From positions 1-64,000 of the forward strand of contig CANLWN010000006.1 of NCBI GenBank assembly GCA_947494825.1: a stretch of 64,000 nucleotides of DNA, read 5' to 3'. How positions within the stretch are numbered: the first letter of the stretch is position 1; each line of letters opens with the position of its first letter. Below, one piece after another: positions 44,542 through 52,521 of this stretch. The stretch comes from an uncultured Flavobacteriaceae bacterium (GTDB lineage Bacteria; Bacteroidota; Bacteroidia; Flavobacteriales; Flavobacteriaceae). The notes beneath the pieces were generated by a model. It saw nothing but the letters and a program-made list of their open reading frames with translations, did no database searches and was not told the origin of the DNA. A program made the position numbers and the translations under genes.

Positions 44542-45297
44542 TTACCACTCCAAATTGGGATAGGTACGCTGCATATATTGCAAATCGTTCAATAAATACC
44601 CCATATGTTCGGTATGTACCCCATTCTTCCCTCCTTTTTGAAACCATTTGGATTCGGGAATGTCCAAGGTGGCCTCCTTCAAAATTTCGGTAAGTGCATG
44701 GTAGTACGCTTCTTTTAACTTAGCGGTATCCACTCCGATACCCTCTACGATCATGGCCTTATCCGCTTCCGTTTGATGAAACAATTCGTCCGTATAGGTC
44801 CATAGGTCGTTGATCGCGTTTTGCATTTTTAAGCGGCTTTCCTCGGTTCCATCCCCTAAGCGTTTCACCCAATCGGATGAAAAGCGATAATGATAACTTA
44901 CCTCCTTGATCGCTTTCTTGGCAATGGCCGATATGGTGATATCGTGGCTGTGCTGCAGTTCCTGTAAAAATAGCAGGTGAAATGCATCAAACAAGAACTG
45001 CCGACCTATGGTATAGGCAAAATCGGTGTTGGGTTGCTCTACCAATAGCACATTCACATATTCCCTTTCGGTCCTTAAAAAAGCAATATCGTCCTCTTTG
45101 GTATCTCCTCCTTTGAGTTGGGCCGCGTATTGAAAATAGCTCCTGGCCTGTCCCAATAGATCCAAGGAAATGTTGGTGCAGGCAATATCGGTTTCCAAAT
45201 TGGGTCCATGGCCGCATAGCTCGCCCAAGCGTTGCCCCAGCACCAGACTGTTATCCGCAATGCCCAGGATATATTGGTATAAAAAATTATTGCTCAT
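44542..45297 (-). CDS. paaC: PaaC, structural subunit of the phenylacetyl-CoA epoxidase
   Basis: The 251-residue ferritin-like protein forms the structural part of the epoxidase with PaaA and, in other species, lacks a di-iron site. Characteristic parts are LGQARSYFQYAA near the N-terminus and KEVSYHYRFSSDWVKRLGDG. It lies 41 bases after paaB. Confidence 0.95.
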   Translation of the reverse strand: MSNNFLYQYILGIADNSLVLGQRLGELCGHGPNLETDIACTNISLDLLGQARSYFQYAAQLKGGDTKEDDIAFLRTEREYVNVLLVEQPNTDFAYTIGRQFLFDAFHLLFLQELQHSHDITISAIAKKAIKEVSYHYRFSSDWVKRLGDGTEESRLKMQNAINDLWTYTDELFHQTEADKAMIVEGIGVDTAKLKEAYYHALTEILKEATLDIPESKWFQKGGKNGVHTEHMGYLLNDLQYMQRTYPNLEW

Positions 45298-45338
45298 ACT
45301 ACGACTTCAATAATGAGATGTTTTGGTTTCAAGTCCAA

Positions 45339-45623
45339 CTACATGTGTTTTACCTCATCGGGCAAATTGTAAAATGTTGGATGACGATATACTTTGTCCT
45401 GAGCTGGTTCAAACAGCTCCCCATTGTTATCCGGATTGGATGCCGTAATGTTTTTGGATTCCACAACCCAAATACTCACCCCTTCATTTCGACGGGTATA
45501 GACATCGCGGGCATTTTCCAATGCCATTTCCGCATCTGCAGCATGGAGGCTACCAAAATGGCGATGCTCCAATCCATTTTTGCTACGTACAAATATTTCC
45601 CAAAGTGGCCAGTTTTTCTTCAT
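45339..45623 (-). CDS. paaB: PaaB, small subunit of the phenylacetyl-CoA epoxidase
   Basis: From the ATG at 45623 the 94-residue protein begins MKKNWPLWEIFVRSKNGLEH and continues GSLHAADAEMALENARD, the conserved PaaB pattern, to an HPTFYNLPDEVKHM end. A second ATG at 45644 would add seven residues (101 total); the chosen start gives the family length of about 95 and has an AAGG sequence just before it. Confidence 0.93.
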   Translation of the reverse strand: MKKNWPLWEIFVRSKNGLEHRHFGSLHAADAEMALENARDVYTRRNEGVSIWVVESKNITASNPDNNGELFEPAQDKVYRHPTFYNLPDEVKHM

Positions 45624-45682
45624 AACCTTATTTTTGTCCTGCATTCACCTGTTCTGAAAAACGGATGTGCACAAGGTCTTGT

Positions 45683-46639
45683 TTATCCTACTTTTTTTGT
45701 TTTTCTACTTTGCTTTTTCTCTGCATGGGCCATGGCGGCATCCCGGACCCATTGTCCGCGTTCCCATGCCCCAACCCGGGCATTCATGCGCTCCCTGTTA
45801 CAAGGTCCATGTCCTTTTACCACCTGCCAAAACTCATCCCAATCGATTTTTCCAAAATCATAGTGTCCTGTCTCCTCATTCCATTTTAAATCGGGATCTG
45901 GAACGGTTAAGCCGATCAGTTCGGCCTGAGGTACGGTCTGATCTATAAATTGTTGACGCAGCTCATCATTGGTCTTGCGCTTAAGCTTCCATTTCATGGA
46001 CTGTTCCGTGTGGACCGATTCCGCATCGGTTGGCCCAAACATCATTAGGGATGGCCACCACCAGCGGTTCAACGCGTCCTGCGCCATTTCTTTTTGATCC
46101 GGTGACCCCTGTGCCAATTTCATCATAATTTCAAAACCTTGGCGCTGGTGAAAACTTTCTTCCTTGCATACCCGTACCATGGCCCTGGCGTATGGCCCGT
46201 AAGAGGTATTGCACAAAGGCACTTGATTGATAATGGCCGCGCCATCTACCAACCAACCTATGGCGCCGATATCGGCCCAGGTAACGGTAGGGTAATTAAA
46301 AATACTGGAGTATTTTGCCTTGCCGGTATGCAGTTGTTCATAGAGTTCCTCACGTGAAATTCCCAAGGTCTCGCAAGCACTGTACAGGTATAGGCCATGA
46401 CCGGCCTCATCCTGTACCTTGGCCAAAAGGGCTACCTTGCGTCTAAGGGAAGGTGCACGGGTAATCCAATTGCCTTCGGGCAACATGCCCACAATTTCGG
46501 AATGTGCGTGCTGTGATATTTGCCGAATGTGCGTCTTTCGATACTTTTCGGGCATCCAATCCTTGGGTTCAATTTTTTCATCGCGCGCTATACGTGCTTC
46601 AAACTGTGCTTCCAAATCCTTTATCTGCGCTTCACTCAT
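45683..46639 (-). CDS. paaA: PaaA, catalytic di-iron subunit of the phenylacetyl-CoA epoxidase
   Basis: The 318-residue ferritin-like protein carries di-iron ligands, including the ExxH pair in [19 protein letters not shown] and [15 protein letters not shown], and the later FEIMMKLAQ helix. PaaA with PaaB, C and E epoxidises the aromatic ring of phenylacetyl-CoA using oxygen. It lies 55 bases after paaE. Confidence 0.96.
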   Translation of the reverse strand: MSEAQIKDLEAQFEARIARDEKIEPKDWMPEKYRKTHIRQISQHAHSEIVGMLPEGNWITRAPSLRRKVALLAKVQDEAGHGLYLYSACETLGISREELYEQLHTGKAKYSSIFNYPTVTWADIGAIGWLVDGAAIINQVPLCNTSYGPYARAMVRVCKEESFHQRQGFEIMMKLAQGSPDQKEMAQDALNRWWWPSLMMFGPTDAESVHTEQSMKWKLKRKTNDELRQQFIDQTVPQAELIGLTVPDPDLKWNEETGHYDFGKIDWDEFWQVVKGHGPCNRERMNARVGAWERGQWVRDAAMAHAEKKQSRKTKKVG

Positions 46640-46694
46640 ACTATATGGTTATACAAAATTCGGTTTATGGTAATCACCAGGCCTTATCATTCTA

Positions 46695-47768
46695 CTAAAC
46701 ATCAAAATCCACAATTAGCTTTTTGGTGGTCGGGACGGCCTGGCACCCCAAAATAAAATTTTTCTTTACCTCATCTTCTTCCAGGGCGTAATTGACCTTC
46801 ATTTCCACAGACCCTTCCACAAGTTTACATTTGCAGGTACTGCACACTCCTCCCTTGCAGGCAAAAGGCAAATCTGCCCCGGCGGCAAGTGCGCTATCCA
46901 GGACGGTATCATGGGTGTCATCCATGGTAAAATGGAATTCCTTTCCGCCGTCAATAACGGTCACTTCGGTACCTTCGGCCTTATGTTCCAATATTTCGGC
47001 AATATGCCGATCTTTGTCCGGACTGTCCCCGGAGAAAAACAACTCGTAATGTATCCTATCTTCGGGCATACCCGCAGCGGTCAACTCGTCGCGGATCAAA
47101 AAAATCATCTCTTGGGGCCCACAGATAAAACAGGTATCGGTATCCGGCACATCGATAAAAGTCTTCGTTAAGGTCTGTAGCTTTTCAGACGTAAAACGCC
47201 CGTTAAAAAATGGGATGTCCCTTTGCTCCTTGGTCAGGAAATAAAAAATTTCGAACCTTCCAAAAAAATGGTTTTTTAGCTGTTCTATCTCCTCCTTAAA
47301 GACGATGGACTGCACCGTTCGGTTAAGGTAAAACAATTTGAACGTACTATGGGGCTCTTGTAACAAGTGCGTCCTTATTATCGAAAGAATGGGCGTAATG
47401 CCACTTCCTGCGGCAAAGGCGATATGGTTCCTTGCCCTTTTGGGCTCTATATCCACATAAAAGTGTCCGGTGGGTTCCATAATTTCCAGGGCGTCACCTG
47501 CATCCAACTCCGTATTGGCATAGGTAGAAAACACACCTCCAGGTATTTGTTTGACCGCAACCCGCCATTGACCCTCCAGGGGACTTGAGCAGAGGGAATA
47601 GGAGCGGCGCACGTCTTCACCGTCGATGGTCTTTCGCAGTGTGAGGTGTTGTCCCTGTTTAAATGCAAAGGCATCCTTGAGATGCTCCGGAATATCCAGT
47701 GTAATCACGGAACAGTCTTTGGTTTCCTTATAAATATCCGCAATTTTTACCTGATGAAAATTTGCCAT
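46695..47768 (-). CDS. paaE: PaaE, reductase of the phenylacetyl-CoA epoxidase
   Basis: The 357-residue protein has a ferredoxin-reductase module (FAD-binding RRSYSLCSSP, NAD part with AAGSGITPILSIIRT and CFICGPQEMIF) and a C-terminal plant-type [2Fe-2S] domain (CKGGVCSTCKCKL plus a fourth Cys in ILGCQAVP). It passes electrons from NAD(P)H to the di-iron site of PaaA. A longer frame to 47813 is open, but the TetR-type operator and -7 element lie within it, so the ATG at 47768 is chosen. paaE is the first gene of the degradation block here, an order different from the E. coli paaABCDE. Confidence 0.95.
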   Translation of the reverse strand: MANFHQVKIADIYKETKDCSVITLDIPEHLKDAFAFKQGQHLTLRKTIDGEDVRRSYSLCSSPLEGQWRVAVKQIPGGVFSTYANTELDAGDALEIMEPTGHFYVDIEPKRARNHIAFAAGSGITPILSIIRTHLLQEPHSTFKLFYLNRTVQSIVFKEEIEQLKNHFFGRFEIFYFLTKEQRDIPFFNGRFTSEKLQTLTKTFIDVPDTDTCFICGPQEMIFLIRDELTAAGMPEDRIHYELFFSGDSPDKDRHIAEILEHKAEGTEVTVIDGGKEFHFTMDDTHDTVLDSALAAGADLPFACKGGVCSTCKCKLVEGSVEMKVNYALEEDEVKKNFILGCQAVPTTKKLIVDFDV

Positions 47769-47785
47769 TATGCCTACGATCTTCA

Positions 47786-47803
47786 AACTAACAGTTGTTA
47801 GTT
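47786..47803. promoter_or_regulatory. TetR-type operator at the paaE promoter
   Basis: AACTAACAGTTGTTAGTT is a palindrome with perfect 7-bp arms around a 4-base centre. It begins 7 bases after the -7 element at 47811-47818 and ends 17 bases before the paaE ATG, the position in which a bound repressor would block transcription start. The regulator gene lies directly upstream. Confidence 0.8.
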
Positions 47804-47810
47804 TTAGTAG

Positions 47811-47818
47811 CAAATTTA
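47811..47818 (-). promoter_or_regulatory. -7 element of the paa operon
   Basis: Minus strand TAAATTTG matches the consensus and lies 42 bases before the paaE start, in the 69-base gap after the TetR stop. A -33 element at the correct distance is not clear. Confidence 0.6.
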
Positions 47819-47837
47819 CGAAATAAATTACAAAAAA

Positions 47838-48407
47838 TCAGGGGTTAATTCCATTTATCAATACCTTGCTCAGTTCTGTTCCCAATTTTTCAGCTTCCAA
47901 ATCTTCCTTCTTAGGTATCCACAGATATAGGGAACGTAGGGTAGATAGCATGGAAAACAGCATGATCTCCGCATTGGCCTCTACAATCTCTTTATTTTTG
48001 ATTCCCTCCTGAATGACATTTCTAAAATCATCCTCATAGTCGAGCCGTAGTTTTAAATAGTACTGCTGCTGTTCTTCAAGGTGCATCCAATCATTGTTCA
48101 GCGATGCCATACCATCCGTATTTCTACTGGTAATATCCACATGTAGAGCCACGATTTGCTCCAATTTTTCCAAACTGTTCGCCTTGGCCTTCTTGATGGT
48201 TCCCATGCCCGCCGTAAATTCCTCGGCCAGGGCAATGATGATGGCAATAAGGATATCTTGCTTGGAACTGATATGGTTGTACAGACTCGCTGCCTTGATG
48301 CCCATGGCCTTGGCTATGTCCCGCATGGTTACCGCACTGTATCCTTTTTCCTTAAAGAGTTTTGCCGAAGTTTTTACAATTTCGTCCTTTCTGGTTTCTG
48401 CTCTCAT
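47838..48407 (-). CDS. TetR-family regulator, PaaR-like
   Basis: The 189-residue protein has an N-terminal TetR helix-turn-helix (residues about 8-55, with YSAVTMRDIAKAMGIKAASLYNHISSKQDIL) and a helical ligand-binding part. Position at the head of the paa block, upstream of a palindromic operator, suggests it represses the operon and is released by an aromatic CoA thioester, as described for TetR-type PaaR proteins of Thermus and others; E. coli uses PaaX instead. The operator assignment here is inference. Confidence 0.85.
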   Translation of the reverse strand: MRAETRKDEIVKTSAKLFKEKGYSAVTMRDIAKAMGIKAASLYNHISSKQDILIAIIIALAEEFTAGMGTIKKAKANSLEKLEQIVALHVDITSRNTDGMASLNNDWMHLEEQQQYYLKLRLDYEDDFRNVIQEGIKNKEIVEANAEIMLFSMLSTLRSLYLWIPKKEDLEAEKLGTELSKVLINGINP

Positions 48408-48426
48408 AATAGCGCTATAGTGTTCC

Positions 48427-48434
48427 CAAATTTA
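48427..48434 (-). promoter_or_regulatory. -7 element of the TetR gene
   Basis: Minus strand TAAATTTG, with GTTG at 48457-48460 as -33 (22 bases between). It lies 19 bases before the TetR start. No copy of the AACTAAC palindrome is seen in this intergenic region, so autoregulation is not indicated. Confidence 0.55.
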
Positions 48435-48484
48435 GTGGATAAAATAATACCGTGGCCAACGCTCATCACATCCCGATTAATTCA

Positions 48485-48492
48485 TAGCTTTG
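48485..48492 (+). promoter_or_regulatory. -7 element of phhA
   Basis: TAGCTTTG matches TAnnTTTG and places transcription start near 48498. That is past the ATG at 48495, so it favours the ATG at 48525 as the phhA start. Confidence 0.55.
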
Positions 48493-48524
48493 TGATGTCT
48501 CTTAGATCAAAACGGCAAGGTTCC

Positions 48525-50288
48525 ATGGGCATAGCAATTGAGTCAAATCCACTACTGGACAGGCTCCCTCTTCATCTTAAACAATTCATTAAACCCCAGG
48601 ATTATGAAGATTATTCTCCAATAGATCAGGCGGTATGGCGCTATGTGATGCGCAAAAATGTCTCCTATTTGAGCAGTGTGGCCCATGAATCGTACCGAGA
48701 GGGCTTACAAAAGTCGGGGATTACCATAGACAACATTCCCAGCATGTACGGTATGAACCGTATACTAAAGGAAATCGGTTGGGCCGCTGTTGCCGTAGAT
48801 GGTTTTATCCCACCTAATGCCTTTATGGAGTTCCAAGCCTATAAAGTGCTCGTCATTGCTTCGGATATTCGGCAGTTGGAGCATATTACCTATACCCCGG
48901 CCCCTGATATCATTCACGAAGCGGCTGGTCATGCCCCTATTATTGCCAATCCCGATTATGCCGAATACCTGAGAAGATTTGGGGAAATTGGGGCAAAGGC
49001 AATATTGTCCTCACATGACAACGAGGTCTACGAAGCGGTTCGCAAACTATCCATTCTTAAAGAAGCGCCAAACGCTACCCCTAAGGCTATTGAAGCAGCG
49101 GAGCAGGAAGTAAACACGCTCCAAAACAAAAAAGTGCCGCTTTCGGAAATGGCCCAAATTAGAAACTTACACTGGTGGACGGTAGAGTACGGGTTGATAG
49201 GCCCATTGGAGCGCCCAAAAATCTATGGAGCAGGTTTACTATCTTCCATAGGGGAGAGCCAGTGGTGTTTAACCGATGAAGTGCAAAAGATACCCTACAC
49301 CGTGGCAGCGGCCCAGCAGGAATTCGACATCACCAAACCTCAGCCCCAACTTTATGTAACTCCGGATTTTGCTTATTTGATGGAGGTATTGGAGGAATTT
49401 TCCAACGGCCTGGCCCTGCGCAAAGGCGGCTTTAGGGGGCTGCAGAAATTAATCGATTCCAAGAAATTGGGCACCATAGAATTGAATACGGGCCTACAAA
49501 TTTCAGGTGTCTTTACCCAAATGATCACGGACGAGGACAACCAGGTCGTTTTCTTCAAAACCGAGGGACCTACGGCTCTGGCCAACAGGGAAAAGGAACT
49601 TATAGGCCATGGTATAGCCGCTCATGCCCATGGGTTTAGTTCGCCTATCGGGAAATTGAAGGGCATTAACCTGGCCATCGAAAATATGGGTCCGCGGGAT
49701 CTAAAGGCCTATAATTTCTACGACGGCAAGCGCATTTCCTTTGAATATGAAAGCGGTATTACCGTAGAAGGATTGAACATTACCGGCATACGGAACGTGA
49801 ACGGGAAACTGATCCTGATCCAATTTGAGGATTGCACTGTGACCTATAAAGATGAGGTGCTGTTTAAACCGGAATACGGTACGTTTGACCTGGCCATAGG
49901 TTCCTCCGTAATTTCGGCCTACGCCGGATCGGCAGACTTTAGGTCCTTTGATGACCTCCATCAGGTTTCAAAAACCAAAACGGTAAAAGTCAAGAAAGAC
50001 TCAAGGACATTGGCTTTGGAACAGCTCTATCAACAGGTACGGGACATGCGCATCGGCAGTGAAATGGATTGGGATGAAGTCAGGGCATTATTTAAAAGCT
50101 TACAGGAACATCATCCCAACGATTGGCTCCTCGCTGTAGAGCTGTACGAATTGACCAAGACAGGCAACGAAGAAAACCTTAGTGCTTCCCTTGCTGCCCA
50201 TTTGACAGTTATAAAACAAAACAATCCCCAACTAGGGCCTTTAATCGATGATGGTGTGACCCTGGTCGATGAGCTTGCGGTTCGTTAG
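48525..50288 (+). CDS. phhA: Pterin-dependent phenylalanine 4-hydroxylase, long flavobacterial form
   Basis: The enzyme hydroxylates phenylalanine to tyrosine with tetrahydropterin. The 587-residue product, from the ATG at 48525 (MGIAIESNPLLDRLP), has the non-heme iron ligands His131 and His136 in PDIIHEAAGHAPI, and the glutamate ligand in HWWTVEYGLIG about 95 residues later. Typical bacterial PhhA has 260-300 residues; this form has a further C-terminal part of about 280 residues (starting near AAQQEFDITKPQPQ) of unknown role, a form I associate with flavobacteria. The last 48 bases overlap the 3' end of the DUF4230 gene on the opposite strand. It is divergent from the TetR gene. Confidence 0.93.
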   Translation: MGIAIESNPLLDRLPLHLKQFIKPQDYEDYSPIDQAVWRYVMRKNVSYLSSVAHESYREGLQKSGITIDNIPSMYGMNRILKEIGWAAVAVDGFIPPNAFMEFQAYKVLVIASDIRQLEHITYTPAPDIIHEAAGHAPIIANPDYAEYLRRFGEIGAKAILSSHDNEVYEAVRKLSILKEAPNATPKAIEAAEQEVNTLQNKKVPLSEMAQIRNLHWWTVEYGLIGPLERPKIYGAGLLSSIGESQWCLTDEVQKIPYTVAAAQQEFDITKPQPQLYVTPDFAYLMEVLEEFSNGLALRKGGFRGLQKLIDSKKLGTIELNTGLQISGVFTQMITDEDNQVVFFKTEGPTALANREKELIGHGIAAHAHGFSSPIGKLKGINLAIENMGPRDLKAYNFYDGKRISFEYESGITVEGLNITGIRNVNGKLILIQFEDCTVTYKDEVLFKPEYGTFDLAIGSSVISAYAGSADFRSFDDLHQVSKTKTVKVKKDSRTLALEQLYQQVRDMRIGSEMDWDEVRALFKSLQEHHPNDWLLAVELYELTKTGNEENLSASLAAHLTVIKQNNPQLGPLIDDGVTLVDELAVR

Positions 50289-50888
50289 TTTTAAGTCATC
50301 AAGATCGGAAATGGGATTTTCCTTATAGGTCAAGGTCCACCCCATGGAACTGGTAAGGACATAAAACTTGGCAAGTTCGCTCAACAAACGGTTTTCCGCG
50401 TTTGTTTTCAGGGACGAAGCCTCGATCTTTCTAGATAAGGAAGCGTTTATATTATCTTTTATTTTATTGTGATCCTCTGCGCTGAACTGATTAAAGTAGT
50501 CAGAAGTAAGGTCGTAGTATTCAAAATCGGGATTGATCTTTACTTCCGGCTCTGGAATTTCCAGAATGTTAAGGGTCTTGTGGGCTTCATCTACATGGAA
50601 CCCGATCTTGCCCAAATCGTAGGCCACGGTAACTTCGGCATTTACTACTACCAAAGCCTTCTTATTTGCCCGTATCATTGAACCAAATAACTCTTGGGAA
50701 TCCCTGTAATTGTATACTTCTGCAAAATGGCCTTCGGTCACGATCAATTTGGACACCTTTGTTATCTCTTGTTGAATAAGCATGGTGTTCTCTACCAATA
50801 TTTCCTTGTCCCGTTTGTCATTTGCGCAGGAGCGGAAAATCAGGACCCCCGCCAGCGCAACCACCATACCCACCAATACTTTCCTCAT
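50241..50888 (-). CDS. DUF4230-family membrane-anchored protein
   Basis: The 215-residue protein begins with a hydrophobic anchor (MRKVLVGMVVALAGVLIFRSC) followed by an extracytoplasmic part with the DUF4230 pattern (RANKKALVVVNAEVTVAYDLGKI). The cysteine at residue 21 could make it a lipoprotein. Function of the family is not known. Its 3' end overlaps phhA by 48 bases, and it lies 10 bases after the GSCFA gene on the same strand. Confidence 0.85.
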   Translation of the reverse strand: MRKVLVGMVVALAGVLIFRSCANDKRDKEILVENTMLIQQEITKVSKLIVTEGHFAEVYNYRDSQELFGSMIRANKKALVVVNAEVTVAYDLGKIGFHVDEAHKTLNILEIPEPEVKINPDFEYYDLTSDYFNQFSAEDHNKIKDNINASLSRKIEASSLKTNAENRLLSELAKFYVLTSSMGWTLTYKENPISDLDDLKLTNRKLIDQGHTIID

Positions 50889-50898
50889 ACCTTGTATA

Positions 50899-51843
50899 TC
50901 AATCGAATTTTATATAGGGATATCCCTTCTTAAGATACGTAATTTTATCCTGGAGCGATGTCAAAAACCGCTTGTGCTGTTCGGAATCGGGATGGAACGG
51001 CCGGTGTCCCAACCCTTTTTGTATCTCTTCAATTTGGTCCATTGTTTGATAGGCACTTTCCGCAATCCAAACCGACCTGAATTTTTCCCAGATATAATCA
51101 ATGGCCAGTGCATTGGGGTGGACCATGTCGGCTTCATAAAAACGGTAATCGCGCAGTTCGTCCATCATAAGCTCATAAGAAGGAAAATACTCCTCCCTCG
51201 TTGACCGTACTTGGCCAATGGCCGCAATCAGATGGGCCTTGCTCTGTTGGTTTTCCACAAAGCCATCCTTAAGGTGTCTTACAGGGGACACGGTATAAAG
51301 AATCGTGGCCTTTGGGTTGATTCCCAAAATAAGCGCCCTGCTTTTTTCCAAACTTTCAACAATAGTGGGTATGGAAAGGAGCTCTTTTGCAAAGGATTTC
51401 TGGGAAACCTTATGGCAGTTGGCCACCAGATCCCCAGAATCCAGAAGGCGATAGGCCCAGGCCGTACCTAAGGTAATGATGATATGGGAAGCCTGCTGCA
51501 GGTACTCCCGGGTGGTGGTGAGGGCGGTGTTTAATCTGTTCAATAAGGCCTCCCTGGAAACATCACTCAAATCGGAATGGGCATTAAAACAGTGCCATCG
51601 TTCCTGATGAAAGAAGATATCGCTTTCCGTATAGTGGTTTTCCAGGACGGCATCCGCTATGAGCTTTTCAACGGCCTTTGGGTGAAACAAGATGCCAAAG
51701 GGGTTTTGTTCGGTTTTGAATTTAAAATAATTCAGTTTGGCGCCCATATTCTCCACAAAACAAGAGCCTAATAGGAGTACCTCGCTATGGTAGTCAATCG
51801 GATTGACCGGTCTGTTTAGGGGAATCTTGGTCTGTAATTGCAT
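50899..51843 (-). CDS. GSCFA-domain protein
   Basis: The 314-residue protein carries the family name motif LLLGSCFVENMG near residue 25-36 and the later ADMVHPNALAIDYIWEKF. GSCFA proteins resemble SGNH-type esterases/acyltransferases, with the Ser in GSC and an Asp/His pair near HPN. A role in cell envelope or lipid modification is possible but not shown. It is in a minus-strand run DUF6090-like, GSCFA, DUF4230 downstream of alaS. Confidence 0.9.
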   Translation of the reverse strand: MQLQTKIPLNRPVNPIDYHSEVLLLGSCFVENMGAKLNYFKFKTEQNPFGILFHPKAVEKLIADAVLENHYTESDIFFHQERWHCFNAHSDLSDVSREALLNRLNTALTTTREYLQQASHIIITLGTAWAYRLLDSGDLVANCHKVSQKSFAKELLSIPTIVESLEKSRALILGINPKATILYTVSPVRHLKDGFVENQQSKAHLIAAIGQVRSTREEYFPSYELMMDELRDYRFYEADMVHPNALAIDYIWEKFRSVWIAESAYQTMDQIEEIQKGLGHRPFHPDSEQHKRFLTSLQDKITYLKKGYPYIKFD

Positions 51844-51861
51844 TTTCTGGAAACCTAGGGT

Positions 51862-52521
51862 TTAATAACAGTCGTCCAATCCGGCGAGCATATTCTTGTA
51901 ATCGGCTACCAGTTGCGGGTTCAGCTGATTGATAAATTCCAATATCTTGAGCAAAAGTTCAATGTTGCCCACCTGTAGTGCCTCCGAGGCCTTGCCCATT
52001 TCACGCTGTACCATATCCTGGAGACTGTACATATCCTCCAGCGCGTAAAGGCACTCATAGGCAAATTCATTGGCTATGGCAGTGCCTTTGGCCGTTTCCC
52101 AAGCAATTTTGCTCAGCTCGGTCAACTCCAAATTGATAAAGGTTGCGCCTGTATATGCAAAATGATCGTCCCCAAGGGGTACAGAGTCCGTAACGGTATA
52201 GAAACCCGGGAATTTTGCTTGAAATTCCCGGATAGTTTGCGACGTAGCCTGGATCACACCCGTATCATTGGAGGTCATTTCCTCATAGGCGCTTATGGAC
52301 AAGGGAATCTGTTGGTTGTTTTTTTCCGCATCCGCAAGGTCTTCCAAATTGTTCCGTATCTCCTCCTGGATCATTTGCAGCGCGGTGTTTTTCTTTTTAT
52401 CAATTTCCCTGTTGGTATTCCACGTATTGAACCATATGGCCAAATTGATGCCAATAAAGATCAACAGCACCTCTCCGGCGATGTATTTCCAATTGACCGT
52501 TCCTAGCTTAAACCTTCCCAT
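51862..52521 (-). CDS. DUF6090-like membrane protein
   Basis: The 219-residue product has one N-terminal membrane helix (about residues 13-30, GEVLLIFIGINLAIWF) and then a helical, charged domain (NREIDKKKNTALQMIQEEI). The layout is that of flavobacterial DUF6090 proteins, whose function is unknown. Its ATG shares the last base of the alaS stop (TAATG), so it is translationally coupled to alaS. Confidence 0.75.
   Translation of the reverse strand: MGRFKLGTVNWKYIAGEVLLIFIGINLAIWFNTWNTNREIDKKKNTALQMIQEEIRNNLEDLADAEKNNQQIPLSISAYEEMTSNDTGVIQATSQTIREFQAKFPGFYTVTDSVPLGDDHFAYTGATFINLELTELSKIAWETAKGTAIANEFAYECLYALEDMYSLQDMVQREMGKASEALQVGNIELLLKILEFINQLNPQLVADYKNMLAGLDDCY

Noticed and set aside
48156-48524. 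Extended N-terminus of phhA (up to 123 additional residues)
   Set aside because: The extension overlaps the TetR gene and the promoter elements, and the residues do not match phenylalanine hydroxylases.
50280-50293. Third copy of the TetR operator at the end of phhA (GTTCGTTAGTTTTA)
   Set aside because: Only one half of the palindrome is present and it is inside coding DNA, so chance is likely.
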